From positions 310,001-374,000 of the forward strand of contig NZ_FORS01000002.1 in NCBI RefSeq assembly GCF_900114065.1: DNA of 64,000 nucleotides, written 5' to 3'. Below, piece by piece: positions 15,610 through 26,546 of this stretch. The notes beneath the pieces were generated by a model. That model made no database searches and was not told the DNA's origin. It saw nothing but the letters and a program-made list of their open reading frames with translations. Source of the stretch: Stutzerimonas kunmingensis (GTDB lineage Bacteria; Pseudomonadota; Gammaproteobacteria; Pseudomonadales; Pseudomonadaceae). Position 1 is the first letter of the stretch; each line of letters starts with the position of its first letter. The position numbers were made by a program, and so were the translations under genes.

Positions 15610-15718
15610 GACTGCTCTTCTTCTATAGGAGGTTGCGCGCGCGTAGCGGAACGCTTGCTTGCACTGCGGCTGAACATTTAACGGCCGCCTGAGGCAGAGC
15701 TTGAGAAATTTCTGTGAC

Positions 15719-16525
15719 TCAGTCGAGGTCCGGCAGGCCGAAGAACGCGCGCGCGCAGCGTGTGGTGTGAGCCGCCAGCGACGCTTCGCTCTCGCCGCGA
15801 TGGAGCGCGACTTCGCGCAGTACTTCCGTAAGGTAGGCCGGTTCGTTCTGGCCGCTCTTAGGCTTCGGTCGCAAGGTGCGTGGCAGCAGATACGGCGCGT
15901 CGCTCTCGAGCATCAGACGACCTGTAGGGATGTCCTTCACCAGGGGATGCAGATGGGTACCGCGGCGTTCGTCGCATATCCAGCCGGTGATGCCGACATG
16001 CAGGTCCAGGTCGAGATAGCCGTACAGCGCCTGTTTTTCACCGGTGAAACAGTGCACCACCGCCGCAGGGAGGTGGTCTCGAAACGGTCGCAGAATCGCC
16101 AGCAACCGGTCGCTGGCGTCGCGTTCGTGCAGAAAGACCGGCACCTGCAGTTCGACGGCGAGTTGCAACTGTTCCTCCAGCGCGCGCTCCTGTAGCGGTC
16201 GCGGTGAAAAATCGCGATTGAAGTCCAGGCCGCATTCGCCGACTGCGCGCACTTCGGGCTCGGCGAGAAGGCCGCGCAACTGGCTGGCGCTGTCAGTCGT
16301 CCAGTGGCTCGCATCATGCGGATGCACACCCGCGGTACTGAACAGGTGCAGGCGGGACTCGTCCACTTGGCGACAGAGCTTGAGAGCAGCTTCGCTTTCT
16401 TCGAGGCTGGTGCCGGTAAGCACCATCTGCACGACGCCGGCCGCTCTGGCGCGCTCGACGACCGCAGGTACGCTGGAGGCGAATGTCGGGTGGCTCAGAT
16501 TGACGCCAATGTCGATAAGCTGCAT
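15719..16525 (-). CDS. tatD: TatD-family metal-dependent DNase
   Basis: The protein has 268 residues and matches E. coli TatD closely in motif order: [57 protein letters not shown] and [10 protein letters not shown]. TatD proteins are TIM-barrel metallo-hydrolases with 3'-5' exonuclease activity, linked to DNA repair and quality control. The start ATG has GAGG upstream. No operon partners are evident; the divergent lytic transglycosylase begins about 170 bases away across an AT-rich spacer. Confidence 0.92.
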   Translation of the reverse strand: MQLIDIGVNLSHPTFASSVPAVVERARAAGVVQMVLTGTSLEESEAALKLCRQVDESRLHLFSTAGVHPHDASHWTTDSASQLRGLLAEPEVRAVGECGLDFNRDFSPRPLQERALEEQLQLAVELQVPVFLHERDASDRLLAILRPFRDHLPAAVVHCFTGEKQALYGYLDLDLHVGITGWICDERRGTHLHPLVKDIPTGRLMLESDAPYLLPRTLRPKPKSGQNEPAYLTEVLREVALHRGESEASLAAHTTRCARAFFGLPDLD

Positions 16526-16694
16526 GGATACCTCGAAATTAAAAACTAACTAAATCAATAATATAGGAGTTATAGCTAAACCGGTTTGGAGAGTAAACTG
16601 GCGGAACAAGCCAACCTGTGAGAACCTTTGCCACCTTTTGCGGGCAGGGAGCACCGCACCAGCGTTCTCTGCGTCTTCACACCGGTGCATCCCG

Positions 16695-18110
16695 ATGCCA
16701 CGATTGCTGCCACTCATGTTCTGCCTGCTGCTGGCCCTGATGCCAACGATGGCGACTGCGCGCGTGGCGGGTCCCGAGGCGTGGCAAGCGAACGACAAGG
16801 TACGTGATCTCGCCGAAATTCGCCGTAGTGGCGTACTGCGCGTGCTGGTCAATCAGAGCCGAAACAGCTCCGGTGAGGTGAAAGGCGAAGCGATTGGCGT
16901 CGAGTACGCGCGGCTGCGGGCCTTCGAGCAGTACCTGAATCGCAATGCTGCATCCGCGCGGCCGATTACCCTGAAGATCATCCCCAAAGCCAAGGATCAG
17001 TTGCTTGGCGCGCTGCAGCGCGGCGAGGGGGATCTGGTAGCGCCCGGCGAATTACTGCCGCTGGCGGGCATGAGAGGCATCAGCCGCAGCCGGCCGGTAG
17101 TCAGCGACGTGTCATTGGTGCTGGTCGGCCGCCAGGGCGGCCCACGCTATCAGCGTCTGGACCAGCTATCCGGGCGCAGCCTTGCGTTGCCACCTGGCAG
17201 CGCCGCAGGGCCGGCGCTCGCGCGGCTGAACAAGCAACTGATGGAGCGCAAGCTGGCGCCGATCGTTGCCGAGTGGGTCGACCCCACGTTGGCCGTCGAG
17301 GATGTGCTGGAGATGGTGCAGGCCGGCGTCTATCCGGCGACCGTGGTCGAGCAGACCATCGCCGAGCGCTGGGCCAAGGTCATGCCGAAACTGCGCATCG
17401 AGCAGCACCTGAGCCTGGGCGACAAGGCCAGCATGCACTGGTTCGTGCGGAACGACGCCAGCATGTTGCGCGCCAGTGCTGATCGCTTTCTCAAGGATTT
17501 CGACCTGCCAGACAACCAGGATGCGGCCTTCGAGCGCGTCTACCGGCGTCTGTACAAGGTCCAGTACCCGCTCGACCGAGTGGGCCGCCAGCGTCTGGAA
17601 AAGGTTCGTCCGACCCTGCAGCGCTATGCCGAACAGATCGAGCTGGACTGGCTGAACCTCGCCGCCCTGGCGTTCAAGGAGTCCACCCTGAACCCCGCGG
17701 CGCGGGGCGCCGGCGGTGCCACGGGGTTGATGCAGGTGACGCCGGCCACGGCTCGTGCGATGGGTGTCAGCAACATCCACCAGTTGGACAACAACGTGCA
17801 GGCCAGTGCGAAGTATCTGGCGAACATCCGTCGTAACTTTTTCGCCAGCCCGCGACTGAACGAGCGTGAGCGCATGGCGTTCATTCTCGCCGCCTACAAC
17901 CTCGGCCCGCAGCGGGTGCAGAGCATGCGCGCCGAAGCCCGTCGGCGCGGTCTGAACCCGGATCAGTGGTTCTTCCAGGTCGAGCGAATTGCCATGGAAA
18001 GCGTTGGCATGGGCGTAGTGGCATACGTCAACAGCGTCAACAAGTACTACCTGGCCTACCAGCGCGAGCGCTATCTGCTCGAGGCCGACCGCAAGACCGC
18101 GGCCAACTGA
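16695..18110 (+). CDS. MltF-like lytic transglycosylase with extracellular solute-binding domain
   Basis: The protein has 471 residues. A signal sequence (MPRLLPLMFCLLLALMPTMA) leads into a type-3 solute-binding domain (about 35-290). A C-terminal SLT lysozyme-like domain follows (about 315-440) with catalytic Glu in ALAFKESTLNP and the GLMQVTPATARAMG block. It cleaves peptidoglycan glycan strands in the periplasm. P. aeruginosa has such a second MltF paralogue in the same neighbourhood, near the lipase genes. A start 57 bases further upstream would place extra residues before the signal core and is less likely. It converges on the lipase chaperone with six bases between stops. Confidence 0.9.
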   Translation: MPRLLPLMFCLLLALMPTMATARVAGPEAWQANDKVRDLAEIRRSGVLRVLVNQSRNSSGEVKGEAIGVEYARLRAFEQYLNRNAASARPITLKIIPKAKDQLLGALQRGEGDLVAPGELLPLAGMRGISRSRPVVSDVSLVLVGRQGGPRYQRLDQLSGRSLALPPGSAAGPALARLNKQLMERKLAPIVAEWVDPTLAVEDVLEMVQAGVYPATVVEQTIAERWAKVMPKLRIEQHLSLGDKASMHWFVRNDASMLRASADRFLKDFDLPDNQDAAFERVYRRLYKVQYPLDRVGRQRLEKVRPTLQRYAEQIELDWLNLAALAFKESTLNPAARGAGGATGLMQVTPATARAMGVSNIHQLDNNVQASAKYLANIRRNFFASPRLNERERMAFILAAYNLGPQRVQSMRAEARRRGLNPDQWFFQVERIAMESVGMGVVAYVNSVNKYYLAYQRERYLLEADRKTAAN

Positions 18111-18116
18111 CCGCTC

Positions 18117-19130
18117 TCAGCGCTCCGCCACTTCCTGCTGCTGAAAGGCAGCGACAAGCCGCAAGCGTTCGCCCTCGTCAAACTGCTCGGCCTCCAGCCG
18201 CTCGATAGCGCTGCGACGCTCGACATCGTCCAGGCCGCGAGTGGCTTCGATACGCTGACGTTCCTGTTGATAGACTGCGACCCGTTGCTGCCACTGCGCG
18301 CGCTGTCGATCCAGTGCCTCGAGTCGGGCGGCAGCCTCGCTGCCCACCAACTGCTGGCGCAGCTGGCGGATCTGCTGTGCATCGGCGCCCTGGGCCTGCA
18401 AGGCGACAGTCTGCTCTCGCAGTTCGCTTTGCAGCTGCGGCACGAGCAGCTCTTGCAGGTCGCCGGGCAATTCGACGCGCAGCTGGTCGATGGCGCGGCC
18501 CTTGGCTTCGCTGTCCAGTGCTGAATCGGCTTGAATGGCCAGGCGCTCCAGGCTGAAGCGATCATAGGCCTCGTCCGGGGCGAAGAACGCCTGGTGAACA
18601 GCCGGCTCCAGCACGCGTGCGCGCAACGCCTGCACGGCACTCAAGCGCTGGCGTAGCGCTGAGATGTCCGTGGTTCGCGAATAAGTCGCTTCCAGATCAA
18701 GCAGTTGGCGCTTGTAGTTGAGATATTGGATGAGTACTGCTGATGCCTGGCTCTGGGCCGGCTCCGGCAGCTCGGCGACGATGTATCGGCGCAAGCGTTC
18801 GATACTGTTCTTCAACGGCTCCTCTCCGGCTGCGGCGAGAAAGTAATCGAACAGATGCCGAAGTTCGGCGCCGATTAGCAGGTTGCCGGCTTCATCCAGA
18901 CGGAACTGCCCATCGACCTGGGTGCCCTTGAACGACGTCGGCAACTGCGGCGCGCCTTGCGGTGCCGGTTGGGTTTTCAGCGGCTTCCGGGGTGGTGTTG
19001 GGGCAGCCGTGGCGGGTGAGGTGGCCGATGGCGACTCGGCCACTGCAGCCGGACTGGGTGTCGATCGGCTCTGCATGATGGTCAGGCTTAGCGCCACGGC
19101 CAGCACCAGAAGAATTATGTATTTGCTCAT
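18117..19130 (-). CDS. lifO: Lipase-specific foldase (lipase chaperone, Lif)
   Basis: This 337-residue inner-membrane-anchored foldase has one N-terminal TM (about 4-20), a Pro/Ala/Thr-rich periplasmic linker (25-65) and a helical domain. The Lif hallmark is present near residue 91 ([13 protein letters not shown]), matching RxxFDY(F/C)LSA. It wraps the secreted lipase in the periplasm so that it folds before type II secretion. It follows the lipase gene by 62 bases in the same direction, the standard lip-lif operon. Confidence 0.95.
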   Translation of the reverse strand: MSKYIILLVLAVALSLTIMQSRSTPSPAAVAESPSATSPATAAPTPPRKPLKTQPAPQGAPQLPTSFKGTQVDGQFRLDEAGNLLIGAELRHLFDYFLAAAGEEPLKNSIERLRRYIVAELPEPAQSQASAVLIQYLNYKRQLLDLEATYSRTTDISALRQRLSAVQALRARVLEPAVHQAFFAPDEAYDRFSLERLAIQADSALDSEAKGRAIDQLRVELPGDLQELLVPQLQSELREQTVALQAQGADAQQIRQLRQQLVGSEAAARLEALDRQRAQWQQRVAVYQQERQRIEATRGLDDVERRSAIERLEAEQFDEGERLRLVAAFQQQEVAER

Positions 19131-19192
19131 GGGGTGCTCGGTGATAGCGGCCGGGATCGACGATCCCGGCCTGGTTCACGAAGAGTCGCGCG

Positions 19193-20176
<984 letters not shown>

Positions 20177-20210
20177 TCACCGCGCATGGCGCGTACTGCG
20201 CGCTGAAGAG

Positions 20211-20226
20211 CGCAGCATTCGTGCCA
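20211..20226 (-). promoter_or_regulatory. Sigma-54 promoter for the lipase operon
   Basis: The minus strand reads TGGCACGAATGCTGCG, with GG and GC ten bases apart and a perfect TGGCACG. P. aeruginosa lipA is known to depend on RpoN and a two-component activator, which fits. The start of transcription would be near 20,200. The rest of the 311-base lipA-greB gap shows no gene; it has an AT-rich patch at 20,340-20,375. Confidence 0.68.
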
Positions 20227-20439
20227 TAAGTGCCGAGCGGGGGCGCGTCCGCTCTAGTCGGGCAATTACGACGGGAGGTGATATTGCGGTGATATCTGTG
20301 CGGCGTGCGGCCGTTGTTACCGAGCGAAACGGCGCCTGGGTAAGAAAGTGATGATATTTCTTTTTAGCCGCCAATCGCTTTGAGAAGTCAGCACAATCGC
20401 CGAAGATCATGACCAGTCCGTCTGATATTGACCTGCCGG

Positions 20440-20937
20440 TCACTGATACTCGACAGCGACCACGTACCAGAGCTTTATCCCGGTCGGGGTTTGCACCTGG
20501 ACTTCGGCATCCAGGCTTTTGCCCACCAACGCCCGCGCCAGGGGCGAATCGATGCTGATCAGACCCTGGCGCAGGTCCAGTTCGTCAGGACCGACGATCC
20601 GATAGCGCGACTCCTCACCATCCTCGTCCTCCAGGGTCACCCATGCGCCGAAATACACCTTGTTCGGGTCGCTGGGCCGGTCGCCTACGACCTTGAGCTT
20701 TTCCAGACGCTTGGTCAGAAATCGCACGCGGCTGTCGATCTCTCGCAGCATCTTCTTGCCGTAGGTGTATTCAGCATTCTCCGAACGATCACCCTGCGCC
20801 GCCGCTTCGCTCACCGATTGGGTCACCTGCGGGCGCTTGACGTGCCAGAGTTCGTGCAGCTCGGCACGCAGCCGAGCCTCGCCTTCTGGGGTGATCAGGG
20901 GCGTGCCGGCCGGGCGCGGTGGGCGATAGCGACTCAT
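20440..20937 (-). CDS. greB: Transcription elongation factor GreB
   Basis: The protein has 165 residues. The N-terminal coiled-coil hairpin (about 15-80) contains the acidic tip [20 protein letters not shown], and the C-terminal FKBP-like domain follows ([16 protein letters not shown], then [13 protein letters not shown]). It rescues backtracked RNA polymerase by stimulating transcript cleavage. The basic N-terminus ([11 protein letters not shown]) and overall length favour GreB over GreA. It begins 40 bases after the YbbP-like gene in the same direction. Confidence 0.95.
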   Translation of the reverse strand: MSRYRPPRPAGTPLITPEGEARLRAELHELWHVKRPQVTQSVSEAAAQGDRSENAEYTYGKKMLREIDSRVRFLTKRLEKLKVVGDRPSDPNKVYFGAWVTLEDEDGEESRYRIVGPDELDLRQGLISIDSPLARALVGKSLDAEVQVQTPTGIKLWYVVAVEYQ

Positions 20938-20977
20938 GGATTTGCGTCCTCGCTGAAAAGTCGCCGATTGTAGCGCT

Positions 20978-23482
20978 TCAACTCTCGCGCAGTACGGTCA
21001 GCGGGCTCGCATTCAGCGCGCGTCGAGTACCGATCAGACCGGCGCCACCGACCAGCAAAGCACCTATCAAGGGCAGTACCAGCAGCCATGGGTGCGGCTG
21101 CCAGCGCAGATCGAATGCGTAGTGATAGAGCAGGGCGCTGACCAGCTCGCAGCCGAGTGCGGCGAGCAGGCCGCTGGCGGCGCCCAACAGGCCGAACTCG
21201 GCTCGGCGCGCACGAAGCAGCAAGCCCCGCTCTGCACCGAGCGCCCTGAGCAACGCGCCCTGACGAATGCGCTCGTCCAGCGTCGCTTGCAGCCCGGCGA
21301 ATAGAACCGCCAGTCCGGCGGCCAGGACGAACAGCAGTACGTATTCCACGGCCAGTGATACCTGCGCAAGGATGCTGCGCAATTGAGCCAGCAGCGCCTC
21401 GACCTGCAGCAGGGTGACCGAAGGAAACGCGCGGGCCAGCTCAACCAGTTCGCGTTCCTTGCCAGGCGGCAGGTGGAAGCTGGTCATGTAGGTGGCCGGC
21501 ATGCCCTGCAGGGTGTCCGGTTCGAAGATCATGTAGAAGTTGGGCTGGAAGCTGTCCCAGTTGACCTCGCGCAGGCTGGTGACGCTGGCCTCGCGGGTCA
21601 GCCCGCCTATGGTGAAGGACAGTCGATCACCGACCTTCAATTGCAGGCTTTTCGCAAGTTCCGCCTCGACGGATACCCCGGGAATGTCAGCGTCGCCCTG
21701 ATTGCCCCACCAGGTGCCCGCGACGATGTGATTGTCCTTCGGTAGTTCGGCGGCCCAGGTCAGGCTCAGGTCGCGGCGGATCGCGCGCTCACCCTGGGAT
21801 TCCTTGCTGACCAGCTGGCGCACCGGCTCGCCGTTGATCGCGATCAGGCGTCCTGGCACGACCGGATACAGTGGCGCGGCATGGTCCGAGATGGCCGCGA
21901 TGCGCTCGGCAAAGGCATCCCTTTCCGCCGGCAGAACATTGAGCACGAAATGATTCGGTGCGTTGTTCGGCAGCTGGTCCTGCCAGGTATCGAGCAGCTC
22001 ACCTCGCAGCAGCGCGATAAGTGCCATGGCCAGCAGGATCAGGCCGAAGGCAAGGGCCTGTCCGGCGGCAGCCAGTGGATGGCGCAGCAACTGGCCGAGG
22101 CCCAGGCGCCAGCTCAGCGAGGCACCGGCAAGCAGGCGGCGCATGGCCTTGAGCCCCATAAGAAGCACACCGCCAAGCAGCAGCGTGGCGAGCAGGCCGC
22201 CGCCAAGCAGTGCCAGCGTGATCTTCAGATCCAGACTCAGCCGCCACATGATCAGCCCGAGGGCGAAAATCGCGGTCCCATAGACCAGCCACGCGCTAGG
22301 TGGTACCGGCAGCATGTCGCGGCGCAGCACGCGCAGCGGAGGCACGCGCCCCAGCCCCGCCAGCGGCGGCAGGGCAAAGCCTGCCAGGGCCACCAGCCCG
22401 GTTGCGATGCCTGCCGAGGCCGGCCAGATGCCGCCAGGTGGTATTTCCTGGGCGAGCAGATCGCGCAGCAAAAAGAACAGTCCGTGCTGCGCGGCCCAGC
22501 CGAGCAGCGCACCGGCGATGCTCGCCAGCAGGCCGAGCATGCCCAGTTGCAGGGCGTAGAGCAGCAGGGCGTCGTGACGCGACAGGCCCAGGCAGCGCAA
22601 CAGTGCACTGGCATCGAAGCGGCGCGCAGCGAAGCGGGCGGCGGAGAGCGCGACCGCCACCCCGGACAGCAGGATGGCGGCAAGGCTGGCCAGATTCAGA
22701 TAGCGTTCGGCCCGACCAAGGGCACCGCCGATCTGGCGATTGCTGTCGTTGGCCGTTTCGATGCGTTGGTGCGCCTGCAGATCGCTTTGCAGTGACTGCT
22801 GATAGGCCGCCAATGCCGCGCTTTCACCTCGCCACAGCTCGCGATAACGGACGCGGCTGCCGGGTTGCACGACACCGGTCGCGGCCAGGTCCTCCAGGTG
22901 CATCAGCACCCGAGGCGTCAGGCTGTAGAAATCGCCAACCCGGTCCGGCTCGTAGGTCAGCACGCGGGTCAGGCGCAGCGGCTTGTTGCCGACCTCGATG
23001 CTGTCGCCGATCTCCAGGTCAAGTGCTGCAAACAGCCGCGCCTCGGCCCAGGCTTCGCCGGGTGCAGGAGCGCCGCCGGGCTGCTCGGTTTCATAGGGCT
23101 GCGCAGCGCTGCGCAGGGTGCCCCGCAACGGATAACCGTTGCTGGCGGCCTTGACGCTGGCAAGCTGCAGATCCTCATCGGTCGCGATGACGCTGGAGAA
23201 CTCGACGACCTGGGCATGCACGAGGCCTTGCGCCGTGCCCGCTTCGATCTGCGCTGGCGCTGCCGGCGCGCTGCCGCTCAACACCAGGTCAGCACCGAGG
23301 AATTCGCTGGCGCGTAGCAGCATGGCGCCGTTCAGGCGTGCGCCGAAATAACCGATCGCGGTGCTGGCGGCCACGGCGATGACCAGCGCGAAGAACAGCA
23401 CGCGCAACTCACCGGCGCGAGCGTCACGCAATAACTGCCGGTAGGCCAGGGCGAACAGGCGGGCCTTGGGCATGCGCATCAT
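20978..23482 (-). CDS. ybbP: FtsX-family ABC transporter permease, YbbP-like
   Basis: This large inner-membrane protein has 834 residues. TM1 lies near 30-48 and is followed by a periplasmic domain of about 200 residues. A cluster of TM helices occupies about 265-500, a second periplasmic region runs to about 690, and three C-terminal TMs carry the FtsX domain. It pairs with the YbbA-type ATPase, whose stop overlaps its ATG (ATGA). The pair lies next to divergently transcribed tesA, as in E. coli ybbAP-tesA. The exported substrate is not known; a role in lipid or lysophospholipid handling is inferred from the tesA link. Confidence 0.9.
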   Translation of the reverse strand: MMRMPKARLFALAYRQLLRDARAGELRVLFFALVIAVAASTAIGYFGARLNGAMLLRASEFLGADLVLSGSAPAAPAQIEAGTAQGLVHAQVVEFSSVIATDEDLQLASVKAASNGYPLRGTLRSAAQPYETEQPGGAPAPGEAWAEARLFAALDLEIGDSIEVGNKPLRLTRVLTYEPDRVGDFYSLTPRVLMHLEDLAATGVVQPGSRVRYRELWRGESAALAAYQQSLQSDLQAHQRIETANDSNRQIGGALGRAERYLNLASLAAILLSGVAVALSAARFAARRFDASALLRCLGLSRHDALLLYALQLGMLGLLASIAGALLGWAAQHGLFFLLRDLLAQEIPPGGIWPASAGIATGLVALAGFALPPLAGLGRVPPLRVLRRDMLPVPPSAWLVYGTAIFALGLIMWRLSLDLKITLALLGGGLLATLLLGGVLLMGLKAMRRLLAGASLSWRLGLGQLLRHPLAAAGQALAFGLILLAMALIALLRGELLDTWQDQLPNNAPNHFVLNVLPAERDAFAERIAAISDHAAPLYPVVPGRLIAINGEPVRQLVSKESQGERAIRRDLSLTWAAELPKDNHIVAGTWWGNQGDADIPGVSVEAELAKSLQLKVGDRLSFTIGGLTREASVTSLREVNWDSFQPNFYMIFEPDTLQGMPATYMTSFHLPPGKERELVELARAFPSVTLLQVEALLAQLRSILAQVSLAVEYVLLFVLAAGLAVLFAGLQATLDERIRQGALLRALGAERGLLLRARRAEFGLLGAASGLLAALGCELVSALLYHYAFDLRWQPHPWLLVLPLIGALLVGGAGLIGTRRALNASPLTVLRES

Positions 23483-24165
23483 TCAGCCGCCTCGGCAGCG
23501 ATCTGCCGACCGCCCTCGAGGCGAATCATGCGATGGCAACGTTTGGCCAGGCGCTCGTCATGGGTCACCAGCACAAGCGTGGTGCCACGCTCGCGATTGA
23601 GTTCGAAAAGCAGCTCGGTGATGTGCGCGCCGGTATGCGTGTCGAGGTTGCCGGTGGGCTCATCGGCAAACAGTACGTCGGGCTCGGCGGCGAAGGCGCG
23701 GGCCAGCGCAACCCGCTGTTGCTCGCCTCCCGAAAGCTGTCGCGGATAGTGGTGCAGGCGCTCGCCGAGGCCGACGCGGCCAAGCAGTTCGGTGGCGCGC
23801 TCGCGGGCATCGCGACGGCCATCCAGCTCAAGGGGCAGCATGACGTTCTCCAGCGCGTTCAGGCTGTCCAGCAACTGGAACGACTGGAAGACAAAGCCGA
23901 CGTGTTCGGCGCGTACGCGTGCGCGCTGATCCTCATCGAGCGCGGCCAACGCGTGGCCCGCGAGGTGCACTTCCCCGGAGCTCGGCAGATCCAGCCCGGC
24001 GAGCAGACCGAGCAGGGTCGACTTTCCCGAGCCGGAGGTGCCGACGATGGCGAGGCTGTCGCCCTTGGCCAGCTGCAGCGAGAGGTCGGCCAGGATGCTC
24101 AGCTCGCCTTCCGCGCTGGGTACCACTTTGTTAAGGTTCCGGGCGTCGAGAATGTTGCCGCTCAT
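23479..24165 (-). CDS. ybbA: ABC transporter ATP-binding protein, YbbA-like
   Basis: This 228-residue LolD/MacB-class ATPase has Walker A GTSGSGKST, signature LSGGEQQRVALARA and Walker B VLFADEPTGNLD, with a THDERLA switch. It would energise the YbbP permease encoded immediately downstream with a 4-base overlap. Its ATG lies only 11 bases from the divergent tesA start, so the two promoters overlap the opposite genes. Confidence 0.93.
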   Translation of the reverse strand: MSGNILDARNLNKVVPSAEGELSILADLSLQLAKGDSLAIVGTSGSGKSTLLGLLAGLDLPSSGEVHLAGHALAALDEDQRARVRAEHVGFVFQSFQLLDSLNALENVMLPLELDGRRDARERATELLGRVGLGERLHHYPRQLSGGEQQRVALARAFAAEPDVLFADEPTGNLDTHTGAHITELLFELNRERGTTLVLVTHDERLAKRCHRMIRLEGGRQIAAEAAE

Positions 24166-24176
24166 GAGGGGATCCG

Positions 24177-24782
24177 ATGCGAAAGTGGCTGAAATGCGGG
24201 GCTCTGGCGCTGCTGTGCTGGACTCAGGGAGCCCTGGCCGGAACCGTACTGGTGGTCGGCGATAGTATCAGCGCGGCTTTCGGGCTGGAAACCAGCCAGG
24301 GGTGGGTGCATCTGCTGCAGGAACGCCTGGTCGGGGCGGATGATTCGTGGCGCGTGGTGAACGCTTCGATCAGTGGCGACACCACGTCTGGCGGGCTCGC
24401 GCGGCTTGATCCGTTGCTCGAGGAGTATGCTCCCGAGGTGGTGATTCTCGAGCTGGGAGGCAACGACGGTCTGCGTGGGCAGTCGCCAGCGCAATTGAAA
24501 CAGAATCTTGCCGAGATGATCGATCGCAGCCGCGAGGCGGGTGCAGAGGTCCTGTTGCTTGGAATGCGTATGCCGCCCAATCTCGGGCAGCGTTACACCC
24601 GCGCGTTCGCTGACGCTTTCGACTCGCTGGCAGCGGAGAAACCGGTGGCTTATGTGCCGTTTCTGCTGGAGGGGGTTGGTGGCGTCGCGGGGATGATGCA
24701 GGCCGATGGCATTCACCCCACCGCAGAGGCCCAGACCCAGCTGCTGGATACCGTCTGGCCGGTGCTCGAGCCCTTGCTTTGA
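24177..24782 (+). CDS. tesA: Periplasmic acyl-CoA thioesterase I / arylesterase, SGNH family
   Basis: The protein has 201 residues. A signal peptide (ending QGALA-G near residue 21) is followed by the SGNH blocks: GDSISAAFG (nucleophile Ser), LGGNDGLRG and DGIHPTAEA (catalytic Asp and His). It hydrolyses acyl thioesters, aryl esters and lysophospholipids in the periplasm. It is divergent from ybbA with almost no intergenic space. Confidence 0.94.
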   Translation: MRKWLKCGALALLCWTQGALAGTVLVVGDSISAAFGLETSQGWVHLLQERLVGADDSWRVVNASISGDTTSGGLARLDPLLEEYAPEVVILELGGNDGLRGQSPAQLKQNLAEMIDRSREAGAEVLLLGMRMPPNLGQRYTRAFADAFDSLAAEKPVAYVPFLLEGVGGVAGMMQADGIHPTAEAQTQLLDTVWPVLEPLL

Positions 24783-24825
24783 AGCGTGCGCGCAGCTACT
24801 GTCGCGCCCTCGATTGGAGCCTCAG

Positions 24826-25107
24826 ATGTCGCGCTCAGCCAGGACCCTTTACGCTTATCGGATCATCGTGCCGGACGAACAGTACGACATGTTCGCCTGC
24901 CGCGAGAATCGACTGCACCTGGCGTTGCGCCAGCTTGAGCTGAGCGGCAATGCGGACCGTACCCTGTGTGGCGGTCTGCTGCCTGCGCAGCCTCGCTGGA
25001 GGGAGCTCGAGCGCGCCACGCTGAAGGACCGACAGCTATGTCCGAACTGCAGGCAGTTGCTGGAGGCCCGACGCAAGGGCCTTCCGTCTGCCGCTTCTGC
25101 CTGGTAG
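24826..25107 (+). CDS. Small conserved hypothetical protein with CPNC motif
   Basis: The protein has 93 residues from ATG 24826, which has GGAG about nine bases upstream. It is soluble and basic at the C-terminus. Cysteines occur at the FACREN, TLCGGLLP and LCPNCRQLLEARRK positions; the CPNC pair near residue 75 plus upstream cysteines could bind zinc. I do not recognise a characterised family. A gene of similar size sits between tesA and the L,D-transpeptidase gene in P. aeruginosa, so it is conserved in place. The frame can be read back into tesA, but that part overlaps the real gene. Confidence 0.75.
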   Translation: MSRSARTLYAYRIIVPDEQYDMFACRENRLHLALRQLELSGNADRTLCGGLLPAQPRWRELERATLKDRQLCPNCRQLLEARRKGLPSAASAW

Positions 25108-25175
25108 CTCACGGTTAGCCCGGTTCACGTACAATCGCACCATTCCATCACACCAAGTTCTCAAGGATTTTCTGA

Positions 25176-26141
25176 ATGCTCTCGCGCGCGTTTGCAGTCG
25201 CCTCCTGTTTGTCACTCGCTGCTTTGCTTTCAGCAGGCACCAGCGCGGCGCTCGAGCTGCCGCTGCCGCCCGAAGGCGACGACATCGTCGGCCAGATTCA
25301 GGTCATCAAGGCCAAGTACGAAGACACCTTCGCGGCCATCGGTGAAACCCATGACCTTGGCTATCTGGAGCTGGTAGCGGCAAACCCGGGCGTCGATCCC
25401 TGGCTGCCAGGCGAGGGCACGGACATCATTCTGCCGACCCGTTTCATTCTGCCGCCGGGCCCGCGTGAAGGCGTGGTGATCAACATTGCCGAGTACCGCC
25501 TTTATTACTTCCCGGAAGGAAAGAATGTCGTGCATACCTTCCCCCTCGGTATCGGGCGCGAGGGTTGGGGATCGCCGGTAGGTAATACGCGGATTTCGGC
25601 AATGACCAGCAACCCCGCCTGGTACCCTCCGCAGTCCATCCGTGACGAGCACGCCGCTGATGGCGACCCGCTGCCGAAGGTGGTGCCGCCGGGGCCGGAT
25701 AACCCGCTGGGGCCGTACAAGATGAGTCTGGCACTGCCTGGCTACCTTATTCATGGCTCGAACAAGAAGTTCGGTATTGGCATGCGCGTCAGTCACGGTT
25801 GCTTCCGCATGCTCAACCACAATGTGCTGGAGCTGGCGAAGATGGTGAAGGTGGGGACGCCGGTCCGCATCGTCGATGAGCCCTACAAATTCGGCGTGAG
25901 CGAAGGCAAGGTTTATCTCGAGGCCCATGCGCCGCTGGAAGAGGGTGATCAGCAAACGCTCACCTTGATGGATAAGCATGCGGTCGTCATCAATACGCTA
26001 CTCAAGCGTGACGATGCTGCAGGCAAGCTGCATCTCGACTGGGAAATGGTGCGGGAGATCATCGCAGGCGAGGACGGCCTGCCGATCCAGATTGCCGAAC
26101 AACGTACGGAAGTGGCCGTACAGGAAGACCAGTTGTTTTGA
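25176..26141 (+). CDS. L,D-transpeptidase, YkuD/ErfK-YbiS family
   Basis: The protein has 321 residues. The signal peptide ends near TSA-A (24), a degenerate LysM-like region spans about 38-90, and the YkuD domain spans about 98-240. The catalytic motif HGSNKKFGIGMRVSHGCFRM places the nucleophile at Cys209. Such enzymes make 3-3 crosslinks in peptidoglycan or attach the Braun-type lipoprotein to it. The convergent neighbour is OprI, the Lpp-like lipoprotein, which makes the attachment role attractive. It starts after AAGGA and ends in a bidirectional terminator shared with oprI. Confidence 0.93.
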   Translation: MLSRAFAVASCLSLAALLSAGTSAALELPLPPEGDDIVGQIQVIKAKYEDTFAAIGETHDLGYLELVAANPGVDPWLPGEGTDIILPTRFILPPGPREGVVINIAEYRLYYFPEGKNVVHTFPLGIGREGWGSPVGNTRISAMTSNPAWYPPQSIRDEHAADGDPLPKVVPPGPDNPLGPYKMSLALPGYLIHGSNKKFGIGMRVSHGCFRMLNHNVLELAKMVKVGTPVRIVDEPYKFGVSEGKVYLEAHAPLEEGDQQTLTLMDKHAVVINTLLKRDDAAGKLHLDWEMVREIIAGEDGLPIQIAEQRTEVAVQEDQLF

Positions 26142-26159
26142 CTACTGATCTGCGCGCAT

Positions 26160-26192
26160 AAAAAAAGCCGACCTCGAAGGTCGGCTTTTTTA
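26160..26192. terminator. Bidirectional terminator between L,D-transpeptidase and oprI
   Basis: A nine-pair stem (AGCCGACCT / AGGTCGGCT) with a short loop is flanked by A runs on the left and T runs on the right, so it works for both convergent genes. Confidence 0.92.
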
Positions 26193-26203
26193 TTTCTACA
26201 AGC

Positions 26204-26458
26204 TTACTTGCGGCTGGCGCGTTCCAGCATACGCAGAGCACGCTCGTTGGCTTCGTCAGCGGTCTGCTGAGCCTTCTGAGCGGCGGCCAGAGCTTCGTCG
26301 GCCTTGCTGTACGCTTCGTCAGCGCGAGCCTGGGCGCGGGCAGCGGCGTCCTCGGTCGCGGTCAGGCGAGCTTCGCTTTCTTTGGTCATGCTGTTGCTGC
26401 AACCGGTAGCCAGAACTGCGGCCAGAGCCAGAGCAGAGAATTTCAGAACGTTGTTCAT
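26204..26458 (-). CDS. oprI: Outer membrane lipoprotein OprI (Lpp-like)
   Basis: This 84-residue protein has a lipoprotein signal with lipobox LATGC (Cys20). The rest is an Ala-rich heptad-repeat coiled coil, ending in RASRK, whose terminal Lys can be joined to peptidoglycan. It is one of the most abundant outer-membrane proteins in Pseudomonas. ATG 26458 follows AAGGGG; the upstream in-frame ATG lies in the leader and is rejected. Confidence 0.97.
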   Translation of the reverse strand: MNNVLKFSALALAAVLATGCSNSMTKESEARLTATEDAAARAQARADEAYSKADEALAAAQKAQQTADEANERALRMLERASRK

Positions 26459-26518
26459 CTTGTTCCCCTTAAGGTGGAAATCCATAAGCAACTTCCGTTA
26501 TGGAAAGTTTGCGCGCAC

Positions 26519-26546
26519 ATACTACCTAGAACTTAGCTTAAGTAAA
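26519..26546 (-). promoter_or_regulatory. Probable sigma-70 promoter of oprI
   Basis: On the minus strand TTTACT (26546-26541) and TAGTAT (26524-26519) are separated by 16 bases, about 60 bases upstream of the oprI start, in an AT-rich patch that contrasts with the GC-rich surroundings. This would suit the strong constitutive expression of oprI. Confidence 0.5.
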
